From Kosakonia quasisacchari (GTDB lineage Bacteria; Pseudomonadota; Gammaproteobacteria; Enterobacterales; Enterobacteriaceae), in contig NZ_SJOP01000015.1 in NCBI RefSeq assembly GCF_004331415.1, forward strand, positions 1-64,000: DNA of 64,000 nucleotides, read 5' to 3'. The stretch's first letter is position 1. Each line of letters opens with the position of its first letter. Under the pieces are notes generated by a model. The model saw only the letters and a list, made by a program, of their open reading frames with translations. It was not told where the DNA came from and did not search any database. The translations under genes and the position numbers were made by a program. Of this stretch, positions 1 through 8,287 are shown in pieces.

Positions 1-243
1 GCTTTGCGTTCGCAACACGGTGCCGTTTAGATCATGGCTATAGTTAACGTTGGATAAGCCGGTCTCATGCAGGCGTGGGTCACGGCTTTGGGCGAGAAAA
101 CCGCGCGTGTCATACTGATGAAAAGTGATGCGTTCGTCGGTGACATCCGGTGTATTCGGATGACGGTGATAAGCAATATTTCGTACCGTCTGTCCTCGAT
201 TACCAAGCACCGCGACTGTAGGTGTAGCGGTAAATAGCGTCAT
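1..243 (-). CDS. TcC/TccC-type toxin complex protein, N-terminal 81 codons (partial)
   Basis: The frame is open from an ATG at 243 to the left edge, so the 5' end is complete and the rest lies outside the window. The start is preceded by a good ribosome site (AGAGAGGA). The peptide has the head typical of the TcC/TccC subunit of insecticidal Tc toxins: 'TPTVAVLGNRG', then 'YHRHPNTPDVTDERITFHQYD', then 'RGFLAQSRDPRLHETGLSN' and 'NGTVLRTQS'. The YDxRGxL and DxxGxVLRTQS pieces are RHS/YD-type repeats. In the family, TcC forms with TcB a hollow cocoon that encloses the cytotoxic C-terminus of TcC. Whether tcA/tcB partners or a toxin C-terminus follow cannot be seen. It could be an orphan TccC or RHS-like protein. 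Confidence 0.8.
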   Translation of the reverse strand, partial: MTLFTATPTVAVLGNRGQTVRNIAYHRHPNTPDVTDERITFHQYDTRGFLAQSRDPRLHETGLSNVNYSHDLNGTVLRTQS

Positions 244-425
244 ACTATCCTCTCTTTACGTTTCGTTACGCGATATAGCCTCACTCAGTATAGTGAATAG
301 GGTTCGTTACATTGGATGCTGCATCAAGCTGCATTAATCCATTCGTAAGGGGCATATACAGTAATCTGCACCAATCTGCGGTAAACTGTGCGAAATCTCG
401 TTTATTTTCCGGAATCTCAGTATCC

Positions 426-1268
426 ATGCTCAGTTATCGCCACAGCTTCCACGCTGGCAACCATGCCGACGTCCTTAAACACACCGTTCAGAGCCTGATC
501 ATCGAAGCGCTGAAAGAAAAAGAGAAACCGTTTCTCTATCTCGACACCCACGCGGGTGCCGGGCGCTATCAGCTTTCCGGTGAACATGCAGAACGCACTG
601 GCGAATATCTGGAAGGCATTGCCCGTATCTGGCAGCAAGAGGATTTACCGGCTGAGCTGGAGCCGTACATGAACGTGGTGCGCCATTTCAACCGTAGCGG
701 GCAGTTACGTTATTACCCAGGTTCGCCGCTGATTGCCCGCGAACTGCTGCGTGAACAGGACAGCCTGCTACTGACTGAACTGCACCCGAGCGACTATCCG
801 CTGCTGCGCCAGGAGTTCCAGAAAGATAACCGCACTCGCGTCACGCGCAGCGACGGTTATCAGCAGTTAAAAGCCAAGTTGCCGCCGGTTTCCCGCCGGG
901 GTTTGATCCTTATCGACCCGCCATACGAAATTAAAACCGATTACCAGGCGGTGGTCAGTGGTATCCATGAAGGTTACAAACGCTTCGCTACCGGCGTTTA
1001 CGCACTGTGGTATCCGGTGGTGCTGCGCCAGCAAATCAAACGCATGCTGCGCGATCTGGAAGCCACCGGTATTCGCAATATTCTGCAAATCGAGCTGGGT
1101 GTGCGCCCGGACAGCGATCAGCGCGGGATGACTGCGTCCGGCATGATTGTGATTAACCCTCCGTGGAAACTCGAAGCGCAAATGAACAACGTGCTGCCGT
1201 GGCTACACAGCAAACTGGTGCCAGCCGGTACCGGGCATACGCTGATTCACCAGATCGTGCCGGAGTAA
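426..1268 (+). CDS. rlmJ: 23S rRNA (adenine2030-N6)-methyltransferase RlmJ
   Basis: This 280-aa protein begins [19 protein letters not shown] and closely matches E. coli RlmJ (YhiR), also 280 aa. The family methylates N6 of A2030 in 23S rRNA using S-adenosylmethionine. The catalytic N6-methylase motif DPPY is visible near residue 164 (LILIDPPYE), and [10 protein letters not shown] near residue 40 is the SAM-binding region. The frame is open upstream to 312, but the ATG at 426 gives the family length and N-terminus, so the upstream extension is rejected. gor follows 82 bp downstream on the same strand, as in E. coli. Confidence 0.95.
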   Translation: MLSYRHSFHAGNHADVLKHTVQSLIIEALKEKEKPFLYLDTHAGAGRYQLSGEHAERTGEYLEGIARIWQQEDLPAELEPYMNVVRHFNRSGQLRYYPGSPLIARELLREQDSLLLTELHPSDYPLLRQEFQKDNRTRVTRSDGYQQLKAKLPPVSRRGLILIDPPYEIKTDYQAVVSGIHEGYKRFATGVYALWYPVVLRQQIKRMLRDLEATGIRNILQIELGVRPDSDQRGMTASGMIVINPPWKLEAQMNNVLPWLHSKLVPAGTGHTLIHQIVPE

Positions 1269-1350
1269 TCGCAGCCATTGGTGGAACCTTTTCGGCTGCG
1301 CGCTACAATCGCGAATATTTTCGACTTCGTTCAGGATTAAGGAAACAACC

Positions 1351-2703
1351 ATGAGCAAACATTACGACTACATCGCTATTGGCGGCGGCAGCGGCGGCAT
1401 CGCATCGATTAACCGTGCGGCTATGTACGGTCAAAAATGCGCGCTGATCGAAGCAAAAGAACTTGGCGGCACCTGCGTGAACGTCGGTTGTGTGCCGAAA
1501 AAAGTGATGTGGCACGCGGCTCAGATTTCTGAAGCGATTCATTTGTACGGCCCGGATTACGGCTTCGACACCACCGTAAACCACTTCGACTGGAGCAAGC
1601 TGGTCGCCAGCCGTAGCGCCTATATCGACCGCATTCATACCTCGTACGATAACGTGCTGGGTAAAAACAATGTCGATGTGATCCGGGGTTTCGCGCGCTT
1701 TGTCGATGCCAAAACCGTGGAAGTGAACGGCGAAACGATCACTGCCGATCATATCCTGATCGCCACCGGCGGCCGCCCAAGCCACCCGAATATTCCAGGC
1801 GTTGAGCACGGCATTGATTCCGACGGTTTCTTCGCACTGCCCGCGCTGCCAAAACGCGTGGCGGTGGTGGGCGCAGGTTACATCGCCGTGGAACTGGCGG
1901 GTGTGATTAACGGCCTGGGCGCCGAAACGCACCTGTTTGTGCGTAAACACGCGCCGCTACGCAGCTTTGATCCGTTAATCACCGAAACGCTGGTTGAAGT
2001 GATGGCGGCAGATGGCCCGACGCTGCACACTCACGCGGTGCCAAAAGAAGTGGTGAAAAACGCCGACGGCAGCCTGACGTTAACGCTGGAAGATGGCCGT
2101 TCGCAAACCGTGGACAGCCTGATTTGGGCGATTGGTCGCGAACCGGCAACCGATAATTTCAATCTTGCGGTCACCGGTGTGAAAACCGACGACAAAGGTT
2201 ATATTGAAGTCGATAAGTTCCAGAACACTAGCGTGCCGGGTATTTATGCGGTGGGCGATAACACCGGTGCGGTAGAGCTGACGCCAGTCGCCGTGGCCGC
2301 CGGTCGCCGTCTCTCCGAACGCCTGTTTAACAACAAGCCGGATGAGCATCTGGACTACAGCAACATTCCGACCGTGGTATTCAGCCATCCGCCGATTGGC
2401 ACCGTTGGCCTGACCGAACCGCAGGCGCGCGAGCAGTACGGCGATGACCAGGTGAAAATCTACAAATCATCCTTCACCGCGATGTATACCGCCGTGACCA
2501 CCCACCGCCAGCCGTGTCGTATGAAGCTAGTATGCGTTGGCCCGGAGGAGAAAATTGTCGGTATTCACGGTATCGGCTCCGGCATGGACGAAATGCTGCA
2601 AGGCTTTGCGGTGGCGCTGAAAATGGGCGCGACCAAAAAAGACTTCGATAACACGGTAGCCATCCACCCGACCGCAGCGGAAGAGTTTGTCACCATGCGT
2701 TAA
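1351..2703 (+). CDS. gor: glutathione-disulfide reductase
   Basis: This 450-aa cytoplasmic flavoenzyme reduces oxidised glutathione with NADPH. The N-terminal FAD-binding GGGSGG is at residues 11-16. The redox-active disulfide is C42/C47 in [13 protein letters not shown]. An NADPH-binding [10 protein letters not shown] lies near residues 172-181, and the catalytic His439 (AIHPTAAEE) is near the C-terminus. Length and residue numbers agree with E. coli Gor. A clear ribosome site (AAGGA) precedes the start. Position directly after rlmJ and a strong terminator after the stop suggest a monocistronic or rlmJ-gor unit. Confidence 0.97.
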   Translation: MSKHYDYIAIGGGSGGIASINRAAMYGQKCALIEAKELGGTCVNVGCVPKKVMWHAAQISEAIHLYGPDYGFDTTVNHFDWSKLVASRSAYIDRIHTSYDNVLGKNNVDVIRGFARFVDAKTVEVNGETITADHILIATGGRPSHPNIPGVEHGIDSDGFFALPALPKRVAVVGAGYIAVELAGVINGLGAETHLFVRKHAPLRSFDPLITETLVEVMAADGPTLHTHAVPKEVVKNADGSLTLTLEDGRSQTVDSLIWAIGREPATDNFNLAVTGVKTDDKGYIEVDKFQNTSVPGIYAVGDNTGAVELTPVAVAAGRRLSERLFNNKPDEHLDYSNIPTVVFSHPPIGTVGLTEPQAREQYGDDQVKIYKSSFTAMYTAVTTHRQPCRMKLVCVGPEEKIVGIHGIGSGMDEMLQGFAVALKMGATKKDFDNTVAIHPTAAEEFVTMR

Positions 2704-2729
2704 CCGGCGCCGCTACAGCGATACACCAG

Positions 2730-2758
2730 AGAAGCCCCAAATGGGGCTTCTTTTTTTT
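2730..2758 (+). terminator. Rho-independent terminator of gor
   Basis: A perfect 8-bp stem, GAAGCCCC/GGGGCTTC, with a 4-base loop is followed at once by eight T residues (2751-2758). It lies 27 bp after the gor stop codon. Confidence 0.92.
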
Positions 2759-2839
2759 ACATACTACTTAACCCCTTATTCGGGCCATGTTTTCTGGCAC
2801 GATAATATGGCGATTCAAACATCGGAAGAGGCGTAACAG

Positions 2840-3220
2840 ATGGGCTGGGAAATGCATATCACCCGCGCGGAAAGTTGGTCAGAAAGCGAAACGCAACCGA
2901 TCGGCAGCGAAGAGTGGGTTCAACGGGTGAATCAGGATGAAGAGCTCGCTTTTGATCGGCGCAACGGTGAATTTTACGCGCTATGGAAAGGGCAAGAAAC
3001 CTGCTGGCTGGAGTGGCGTGATGGCGAAATCTACAGCAAATCGCCTGCAGAACCGCTCTACTGCAAAATGCTGGAAATCGCCGCAACCCTGAAGGCGCAA
3101 GTGCGGGACGATGATGACCGCCTCTATCTGCTGCCGGGCGATTTATTAAACCCGTCGTGGGCAACACCAGAGGCGAAACCGTCGTTGATGCAAAAAATTA
3201 CCGGCTTTTTTAAGAAATGA
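2840..3220 (+). CDS. hypothetical protein, 126 aa, Trp/Glu-rich
   Basis: I do not recognise a family. The 126-aa product has no signal peptide or membrane segment. It is acidic and Trp-rich in its first two thirds (EEWVQRV, YALWKGQETCWLEWRDGEIYSKSP), then has DDDDRLYLLPGDLLNPSW and a basic amphipathic tail ending ITGFFKK, which might associate with a membrane surface. A good ribosome site (GGAAGAGGCG) stands before the ATG. Codon use resembles its neighbours, so it looks like a real chromosomal gene. It lies between the gor terminator and a convergent histidine phosphatase gene. Function unknown. Confidence 0.75.
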   Translation: MGWEMHITRAESWSESETQPIGSEEWVQRVNQDEELAFDRRNGEFYALWKGQETCWLEWRDGEIYSKSPAEPLYCKMLEIAATLKAQVRDDDDRLYLLPGDLLNPSWATPEAKPSLMQKITGFFKK

Positions 3221-3236
3221 ACATCACGCGCGGAAG

Positions 3237-3845
3237 TTAGCCGCTTTTTAATCCCAGCAAATGGCTGGCGACGCCCCAGCGCATCACCCGGCAGGCGTCG
3301 TGGTTAATCTCCAGCAGCGAATAGCTGGCATTGGGATGATAGTAACGCGCCACGTTTTCTAGCGAATTTTCCAGCAATTGCGCTATCGCCCCCTGCATAA
3401 TTTGCCCGTGCGAAACCAGTGCTACCGTGGCAAGTGGACAGATATCAGGCAAGCGATGTAAAAAGTCGAGCAACCGCTGTGCGGCGTGCGCCAGTGATTC
3501 CCCCTGCGGCGGTTGAAAAGCCTCATCATCCGCGAAACGGGGAAACTCCCGGCGGATATCGCGCAGAGACCGGCCATCAAACGCCCCGAAATGCTGCTCC
3601 TGTAAGGCCTCTTCAAACTGGATATCGCATTGATATTGTTCCGCAATCAGCAAAGCCATCTGCTGCGCCCTGCCGAGCGGCGATGAGAAAATAACTTCAG
3701 GGCGAATCCCCGCCTCCCGCAGCCCACGAATCAAAGCATGGCTCTCCTCATGCCCGCGCGGTGTTAGTGGGCTATCGAGCCGCCCCTGGATTATGCCCGC
3801 CCGGTTCCACTCAGTTTGCGGATGGCGAATCAATAGCGCTTTCAT
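3237..3845 (-). CDS. histidine phosphatase family protein
   Basis: This 202-aa protein has the phosphoglycerate-mutase/acid-phosphatase fold signature. LLIRHPQTEWN at residues 4-14 carries the phospho-accepting His (RHP instead of the commoner RHG). FSSPLGRAQQMA holds the second Arg, EEALQEQHFGAFDG holds the acid residue, and LVSHGQIMQG near residue 144 holds the second catalytic His. Small enzymes of this family (CobC, GpmB, SixA, Ais types) remove phosphate from varied small molecules or phosphohistidine, so the substrate cannot be inferred. The gene is monocistronic and convergent with the unknown gene at 2840-3220. A 9-bp inverted repeat lies in its upstream region. Confidence 0.85.
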   Translation of the reverse strand: MKALLIRHPQTEWNRAGIIQGRLDSPLTPRGHEESHALIRGLREAGIRPEVIFSSPLGRAQQMALLIAEQYQCDIQFEEALQEQHFGAFDGRSLRDIRREFPRFADDEAFQPPQGESLAHAAQRLLDFLHRLPDICPLATVALVSHGQIMQGAIAQLLENSLENVARYYHPNASYSLLEINHDACRVMRWGVASHLLGLKSG

Positions 3846-3868
3846 ATCCCGGTATATCCATCCGAAAG

Positions 3869-3908
3869 TTATAAGAGAATCACACCCATCCGAGCCAGGC
3901 TCTTATAA
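3869..3908. repeat. perfect inverted repeat upstream of the histidine phosphatase gene
   Basis: The arms TTATAAGAG (3869-3877) and CTCTTATAA (3900-3908) are perfectly complementary across a 22-bp spacer. They lie 24-63 bp upstream of the start codon at 3845. The element could be an operator or a hairpin in the leader. I know of no regulator for it. Confidence 0.45.
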
Positions 3909-4021
3909 AAAGTAATGAAGCCGCATTTTACACAGGGAAAAATCAACTTTGCTTACGTAGTTTTTATCCTGCTTTATGCCTGCCAGTGAAATACCGTACC
4001 AAAGCGAAGCATTGGTCTCTT

Positions 4022-4456
4022 TTAAAACTCATTGTTATCAACCTTGATTACTGTTGCGTGCCCCTCTTTTATCTCAAAAGCGGTATCAAAACGGCGGGTA
4101 TTAAATTCAGTAGTTTTTGCTTTTTCTTTCGATTCCAGCGTGAAGCTAGACACAAACTGCCCTTTCTCGGGAAATTTATAAACACCAGGCGGAATGCACA
4201 TTTCACCGTTATTCACAGATAAGCGAGGATATTGCTGATACCAACGCTCTTTATGAGGAGTGTGGCGCGGTGCAATGCTGATAAATACAGGCTGATAATC
4301 TTCAGCAGAGAGGATCCCAAAACAAATTTGCTCACTCTTCAATTCGATAGAGGTGGTCTCCGCTGGCTTATATCGCTGGTCCAGCCGATCCCCCATTGGA
4401 CAACCGCTAAGCAAAGGTAGAAGCAAGAAAGGAATATATTTAGCGCATATTTTCAT
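4022..4456 (-). CDS. putative periplasmic lipoprotein
   Basis: With the ATG at 4456 the product is 144 aa with a typical lipoprotein signal: MKICAKYIPFLLLPLLSGC, lipobox LSGC, Cys19. The residue after Cys is Pro rather than Asp, so outer-membrane sorting is possible. The frame is open to 4516, but the extra 20 residues would spoil the signal peptide, and a GGGAACGGA ribosome site fits 4456. The mature part has two further cysteines (EQICFGIL, GEMCIPPG) and a beta-rich look. I see a weak resemblance to small periplasmic lipoproteins that databases label putative T6SS immunity proteins, but no effector gene is adjacent. The gene is AT-richer than its neighbours, consistent with horizontal gain. 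Confidence 0.7.
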   Translation of the reverse strand: MKICAKYIPFLLLPLLSGCPMGDRLDQRYKPAETTSIELKSEQICFGILSAEDYQPVFISIAPRHTPHKERWYQQYPRLSVNNGEMCIPPGVYKFPEKGQFVSSFTLESKEKAKTTEFNTRRFDTAFEIKEGHATVIKVDNNEF

Positions 4457-4544
4457 AATCCGTTCCCGGGAAAATAAAAACACATTTCTGCTCTTTTTAG
4501 GTGAGCATTCAAGCAATACGATTTATTTGAAATCATTTTTCCCG

Positions 4545-5441
4545 CTAAATCCTCGCCGCCTTCAGTTCGTTAACCAGCCACTGCACCGCAGGTTGGTAGT
4601 CGAATAATCGATGGGTAAGCAATAACAAATCATACGAGGGCGCGCCTTCCGGCAGTTGCATAATGCGCAGCGGTAACATCGTCGCCAACTCCCTGGCGAT
4701 GCGAAACGGCACGCACATCAAGTAGCCGGTCGCCACCGCCACGCGCCCGCCAACGGCGTAACTTTGTACCACCGTCGCAAGTGGGCGATAAAGGTGCTGT
4801 TCGAGTAGCCAGCCGTCAATGTGATCCGCGCCGGAACTGACCGCCGGTAAATGGATTTGCGCCTCACTCACCAGGTGCTTAAGCGTGAGCTGTTCCGGCA
4901 AATCGGTGCGCTCCACAGAGGCGATAGCGACAAAGTGGTCAGAGATAAGTTTATGTTTATTAAAATAATGCGGGATATGCTGCACGTTATCGACGCCAAT
5001 AAACGCATCCAGTTGCCCCTGCTCTACTCGCTCAACCTTGATGGTTTCCGAAAGAATATCCACCGAGAGCCGGACATTCGGCGCAATGGTTTTAAACCGC
5101 GCGGTCAGTACCGGCATAAACATGAACTCGAAGTAATCCACTGCGCCGATATAAAAGGTGTGCGCATCGCGCAGCGGATCGAAGTGGCTTGGCCCACGTG
5201 TGGCAGTATCCAGCTTGCTGAGCGCGCTCTCGATAACCGGGATCATCATTGCGGCGTAAGGCGTCGGTTCCATACCGTTGCGCGTGCGGATAAACATCTC
5301 ATCGTTGAGCTGCTCGCGCAGGCGGTTCAGGGCATGGCTAAAGGCAGATTGCGACAGATTCGCTTTCAGCGCCGCGCGGGTCACACTCTTCTCTTTCGCC
5401 AGTATTGGCACCAGCCGCAGCAAATTCAGGTCGATCACCAC
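4545..5441 (-). CDS. LysR-family transcriptional regulator, divergent from aguBA
   Basis: This 298-aa protein has the LysR architecture. An N-terminal winged HTH covers residues 4-63 (LLRLVPILAKEKSVTRAA, LSQSAFSHALNRLREQL, FIRTRNGMEPT), followed by a periplasmic-binding-like effector domain. The only in-frame starts near the family N-terminus are tandem GTG codons at 5441 and 5438. A GGGA ribosome site 6 bases upstream supports 5441. It is transcribed away from aguB across 130 bp, the classic LysR arrangement, so it probably controls aguBA in response to agmatine or a related amine. That role is inferred from position only. Confidence 0.88.
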   Translation of the reverse strand: MVIDLNLLRLVPILAKEKSVTRAALKANLSQSAFSHALNRLREQLNDEMFIRTRNGMEPTPYAAMMIPVIESALSKLDTATRGPSHFDPLRDAHTFYIGAVDYFEFMFMPVLTARFKTIAPNVRLSVDILSETIKVERVEQGQLDAFIGVDNVQHIPHYFNKHKLISDHFVAIASVERTDLPEQLTLKHLVSEAQIHLPAVSSGADHIDGWLLEQHLYRPLATVVQSYAVGGRVAVATGYLMCVPFRIARELATMLPLRIMQLPEGAPSYDLLLLTHRLFDYQPAVQWLVNELKAARI

Positions 5442-5482
5442 TATGCATCCCGTTCATGTTTTCATGATAACAATACATTTTA

Positions 5483-5508
5483 TGCATAACGTATTTCGTT
5501 GCTATAGT
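5483..5508 (+). promoter_or_regulatory. possible LysR-type operator/promoter of aguBA
   Basis: Between the divergent LysR gene and aguB there is a short dyad AACG-TATTT-CGTT (5488-5500) next to a TATAGT hexamer (5503-5508) that could be a -10 element for aguB. The dyad is short and the -35 region is weak, so this is only a candidate site. Confidence 0.3.
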
Positions 5509-5571
5509 TTGCAGCAAAATAAGTGCGGACAATTTGCACTGCCTGAATCAAGAACAACGGGAGAGTTTTTT

Positions 5572-6456
5572 ATGAGAAATGTAACCGTCGCCGCAACGCA
5601 GATGGCGTGTAGCTGGGATCTGGATAAGAACATTCAAAACGCTGAGCGTCTGGTACGTGAAGCACACAGCAAAGGCGCGCAGGTGATCCTGATTCAGGAG
5701 CTGTTCGCCGCCCCTTACTTCTGCATCGATCAAAGCCCGGAACACTACGCGCTGGCGCAGGAAGTGGCGAATAGCCCATTGATCAAACACTTCTCTGCGT
5801 TGGCTAAAGAGCTGGAAGTGGTGCTGCCGCTGAGCTTGTTTGAAAAGTGCAATAACGCCTATTACAACTCGCTGGTGATGATCGACGCCGACGGTAGCGT
5901 GCTGGACACGTACCGTAAAACCCATATTCCGAACGGCCCGGCTTACCAGGAGAAACAGTTCTTTATCCCTGGCGACACCGGTTTCAAAGTGTGGAACACC
6001 CGCTATGCAAAAATCGGTGTCGGCATCTGTTGGGATCAGTGGTTCCCGGAAACCGCACGCTGCCTGGCATTACAAGGCGCAGAAGTGATCTTCTACCCAA
6101 CCGCGATTGGCTCTGAACCGGCTTACCCGGATATCGACAGCCAGCCGCACTGGACGCGCGTGCAGCAGGGCCACGCCGCCGCGAACGTCATTCCGGTGAT
6201 TGCATCTAACCGTATTGGCACCGAAGCCAGCAAATACATCGAAGGCCTGGAAATGACCTTCTACGGCTCCTCCTTCATCGCCGATCAGACCGGTGAGCTG
6301 GTCGAGCAGGCAAACAAAACCGACGAAGCGGTGCTGGTGCACACCTTCGATCTTGACGCCATTGCCGCACAGCGTGCCGCGTGGGGGCTGTTCCGCGATC
6401 GCCGTCCGAATATGTACAGCGCGATTGCCACCTCCGATGGCAGCGTAAGGAGCTAA
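5572..6456 (+). CDS. aguB: N-carbamoylputrescine amidase
   Basis: The 294-aa nitrilase-superfamily enzyme hydrolyses N-carbamoylputrescine to putrescine, CO2 and ammonia. The catalytic triad is visible as Glu43 (LIQELFAAPYF), Lys116 (YRKTHIPNG) and Cys153 (GVGICWDQWFPE). The frame is open upstream to 5278, but that part overlaps the divergent LysR gene. The ATG at 5572 has a GGGAGAG ribosome site and gives the family N-terminus MRNVTVAATQMAC. aguA starts 3 bp after the stop, so the two enzymes of the pathway are translated together. The pair is absent from this place in E. coli K-12. Confidence 0.95.
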   Translation: MRNVTVAATQMACSWDLDKNIQNAERLVREAHSKGAQVILIQELFAAPYFCIDQSPEHYALAQEVANSPLIKHFSALAKELEVVLPLSLFEKCNNAYYNSLVMIDADGSVLDTYRKTHIPNGPAYQEKQFFIPGDTGFKVWNTRYAKIGVGICWDQWFPETARCLALQGAEVIFYPTAIGSEPAYPDIDSQPHWTRVQQGHAAANVIPVIASNRIGTEASKYIEGLEMTFYGSSFIADQTGELVEQANKTDEAVLVHTFDLDAIAAQRAAWGLFRDRRPNMYSAIATSDGSVRS

Positions 6457-6459
6457 GCA

Positions 6460-7542
6460 ATGGTACAGCTGACCACGCCCGTGAAAGATGGTTTCGCCAT
6501 GCCGGCGGAATGGGCGCCGCATCAGGCGGTTTGGATGATTTGGCCCTACCGCACCGATAACTGGCGTGCCGACGCTGCGCCGGCGCAGCAGGCGTTTTCC
6601 GCTGTCGCCAAAGCGATTTCGCGCAACACGCCGGTGATTATGGGCGTGCCTGCCGCCGAAATGGCCAAAGCGCGCGCCACCATGCCAGCGGAAGTGACGC
6701 TGGTAGAAATGGAAAGCGACGATGCCTGGATGCGCGACACGGGCCCGACCGTGGTGGTCAATAACGCCGGTGAAAAGCGTGGGATTAGCTGGACGTTTAA
6801 CGCCTGGGGCGGGCTGAATGGCGGTTTGTATGCAAGCTGGGATCGCGATCAATTGGTCGCCGGGCAGGTGGCGAATTACCACCATCTGCCGTGCTATCAC
6901 ACAGATTTGGTGCTGGAAGGCGGCTCCATTCACGTCGATGGCGAAGGCACGTTGCTGACCACCGCAGAATGTTTGCTGAACCCGAACCGCAACCCGCACC
7001 TGAGCAAAGCGCAGATCGAACAGCAACTGCGCGATTACCTGGGTGTGTCGCAGATAATCTGGTTGCCGGAAGGCGTGTTCAATGACGAAACCGACGGTCA
7101 TATCGATAACATGTGCTGTTTCGTTCGTCCTGGCGAAGTGGCGTTGCACTGGACGAATGACCAGAACGACCCGCAGTACGCGCGCTCCATTGCCGCACTT
7201 GAGGTGCTGGAAAGCACCAAAGATGCGCAAGGGCGCACGCTGAAAGTGTGGAAAGTGCCGTCTCCGCTGCCGCTGTTCGCCAGCGCTGAAGAAACCAGCG
7301 ATGTCGAAAAAGGCACGGCGATTGAACGCCACGAAGGCAACCGCCTGGCCGGTTCCTACGTTAACTATCTGGTCAGTAATCAGCAGATTATTTACCCGCT
7401 GCTGGACCCGGCGACCGACGGCGCGGCGCAGGCGTTGTTCGAAGAGATGTTCCCGGATTTCGTCATCACTGGCGTTCCGGCGCGTGAGATTTTGCTCGGC
7501 GGTGGCAATATCCACTGTATTACGCAGCAAATCCCGCGTTAA
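6460..7542 (+). CDS. aguA: agmatine deiminase
   Basis: The 360-aa protein belongs to the Porphyromonas-type peptidylarginine deiminase family and converts agmatine to N-carbamoylputrescine. Visible signatures are [11 protein letters not shown] (about residues 87-97), the WGG segment, [13 protein letters not shown] (about 149-161), [12 protein letters not shown] (about 208-219), and the catalytic Cys353 in LLGGGNIHC. The ribosome site AAGGAG lies within the last codons of aguB, so translation is coupled. With aguB it makes putrescine from agmatine without releasing urea. A terminator follows directly. Confidence 0.96.
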   Translation: MVQLTTPVKDGFAMPAEWAPHQAVWMIWPYRTDNWRADAAPAQQAFSAVAKAISRNTPVIMGVPAAEMAKARATMPAEVTLVEMESDDAWMRDTGPTVVVNNAGEKRGISWTFNAWGGLNGGLYASWDRDQLVAGQVANYHHLPCYHTDLVLEGGSIHVDGEGTLLTTAECLLNPNRNPHLSKAQIEQQLRDYLGVSQIIWLPEGVFNDETDGHIDNMCCFVRPGEVALHWTNDQNDPQYARSIAALEVLESTKDAQGRTLKVWKVPSPLPLFASAEETSDVEKGTAIERHEGNRLAGSYVNYLVSNQQIIYPLLDPATDGAAQALFEEMFPDFVITGVPAREILLGGGNIHCITQQIPR

Positions 7543-7548
7543 TCAGCA

Positions 7549-7574
7549 CCCGGCGGTGTTTGCCGCCGGGTTTT
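7549..7574 (+). terminator. terminator of the aguBA operon
   Basis: A perfect 8-bp GC-rich stem, CCCGGCGG/CCGCCGGG, is followed by TTTT. It lies 6 bp after the aguA stop and overlaps the 3' end of the convergent GNAT gene by 2 bases. Confidence 0.8.
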
Positions 7575-7998
7575 ACAACGCGCGTGACATGCGAATGTAC
7601 TGCACTTCTTTTTTATAAAACGGTTCGCCTTGCGCCATGAAACCAAAGCGCGCGTAAAATGCCGCCGCCGAAATTCTGGCATCCAGTTGCACAAACTCCA
7701 CGCCCGCCTGCACTAACTTTTCCAGCACATTCTGCAACAGAAAACCGCCATAACCTTGCTGCTGATACGTTTGCAAGGTGGCGAATTTACGGATTTGGCA
7801 CCGCCTTTCATCATGCATAAAAACCGACAAGCAACTGACAATTTCCCCGTTTTCAAGCATGCCAAAATGGCGGGCTTCGTCATCGCCTTCTACGCGCGAA
7901 GCATCGCGGGCAAGATGCGGCCACAGTACCGTATGGCGGATATTGAGACATTGCTCTAACGTAATAGAGACGAGCTGCAAAGGATTTTCCTCAGTCAT
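7573..7998 (-). CDS. GNAT-family N-acetyltransferase
   Basis: The product is 141 aa from the ATG at 7998. A TTG at 8022 would add 8 residues, and neither start has a convincing ribosome site. The GNAT fold is recognisable: beta strands around GEIVSCLSVF and CQIRKFAT, then the acetyl-CoA-binding turn in TYQQQGYGGFLLQNVLEKL (R/Q-x-x-G-x-G/A type), and the C-terminal ARISAAAFYARFGFMAQGE where the Tyr often acts as general acid. The substrate is unknown. The gene converges on aguA and is probably monocistronic. Confidence 0.8.
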   Translation of the reverse strand: MTEENPLQLVSITLEQCLNIRHTVLWPHLARDASRVEGDDEARHFGMLENGEIVSCLSVFMHDERRCQIRKFATLQTYQQQGYGGFLLQNVLEKLVQAGVEFVQLDARISAAAFYARFGFMAQGEPFYKKEVQYIRMSRAL

Positions 7999-8287
7999 TT
8001 CGGGGAGAGTTACCCGCGACAACCCATAATGAGGTTCGACAGGCGATTATTCACAAATCGTTGCAAAACGAATGCTCCTAAATTGGCCGCTGCGTTGATT
8101 TTGCTTCTGTACGTTTTATACACTATTAATCAGTAAGTTGTGGGGTTTTGCGTTAATTTTATACCGCGCTAAAACGTGATCGACCGCACACTTCGTCCTT
8201 CACGGATCGAAGCGAATGTCTACGCTTAATAGATAGCCGGGCAACACCCGTAATTTTTTACGACGACATCCGGAGGCCAGAGTCCTT

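Noticed and set aside
6070..7530. A 486-codon minus-strand ORF opposite aguB/aguA
   Set aside because: It spans two well-supported genes on the other strand and has shadow-type composition (Arg, His, Gln, Val) without a domain.
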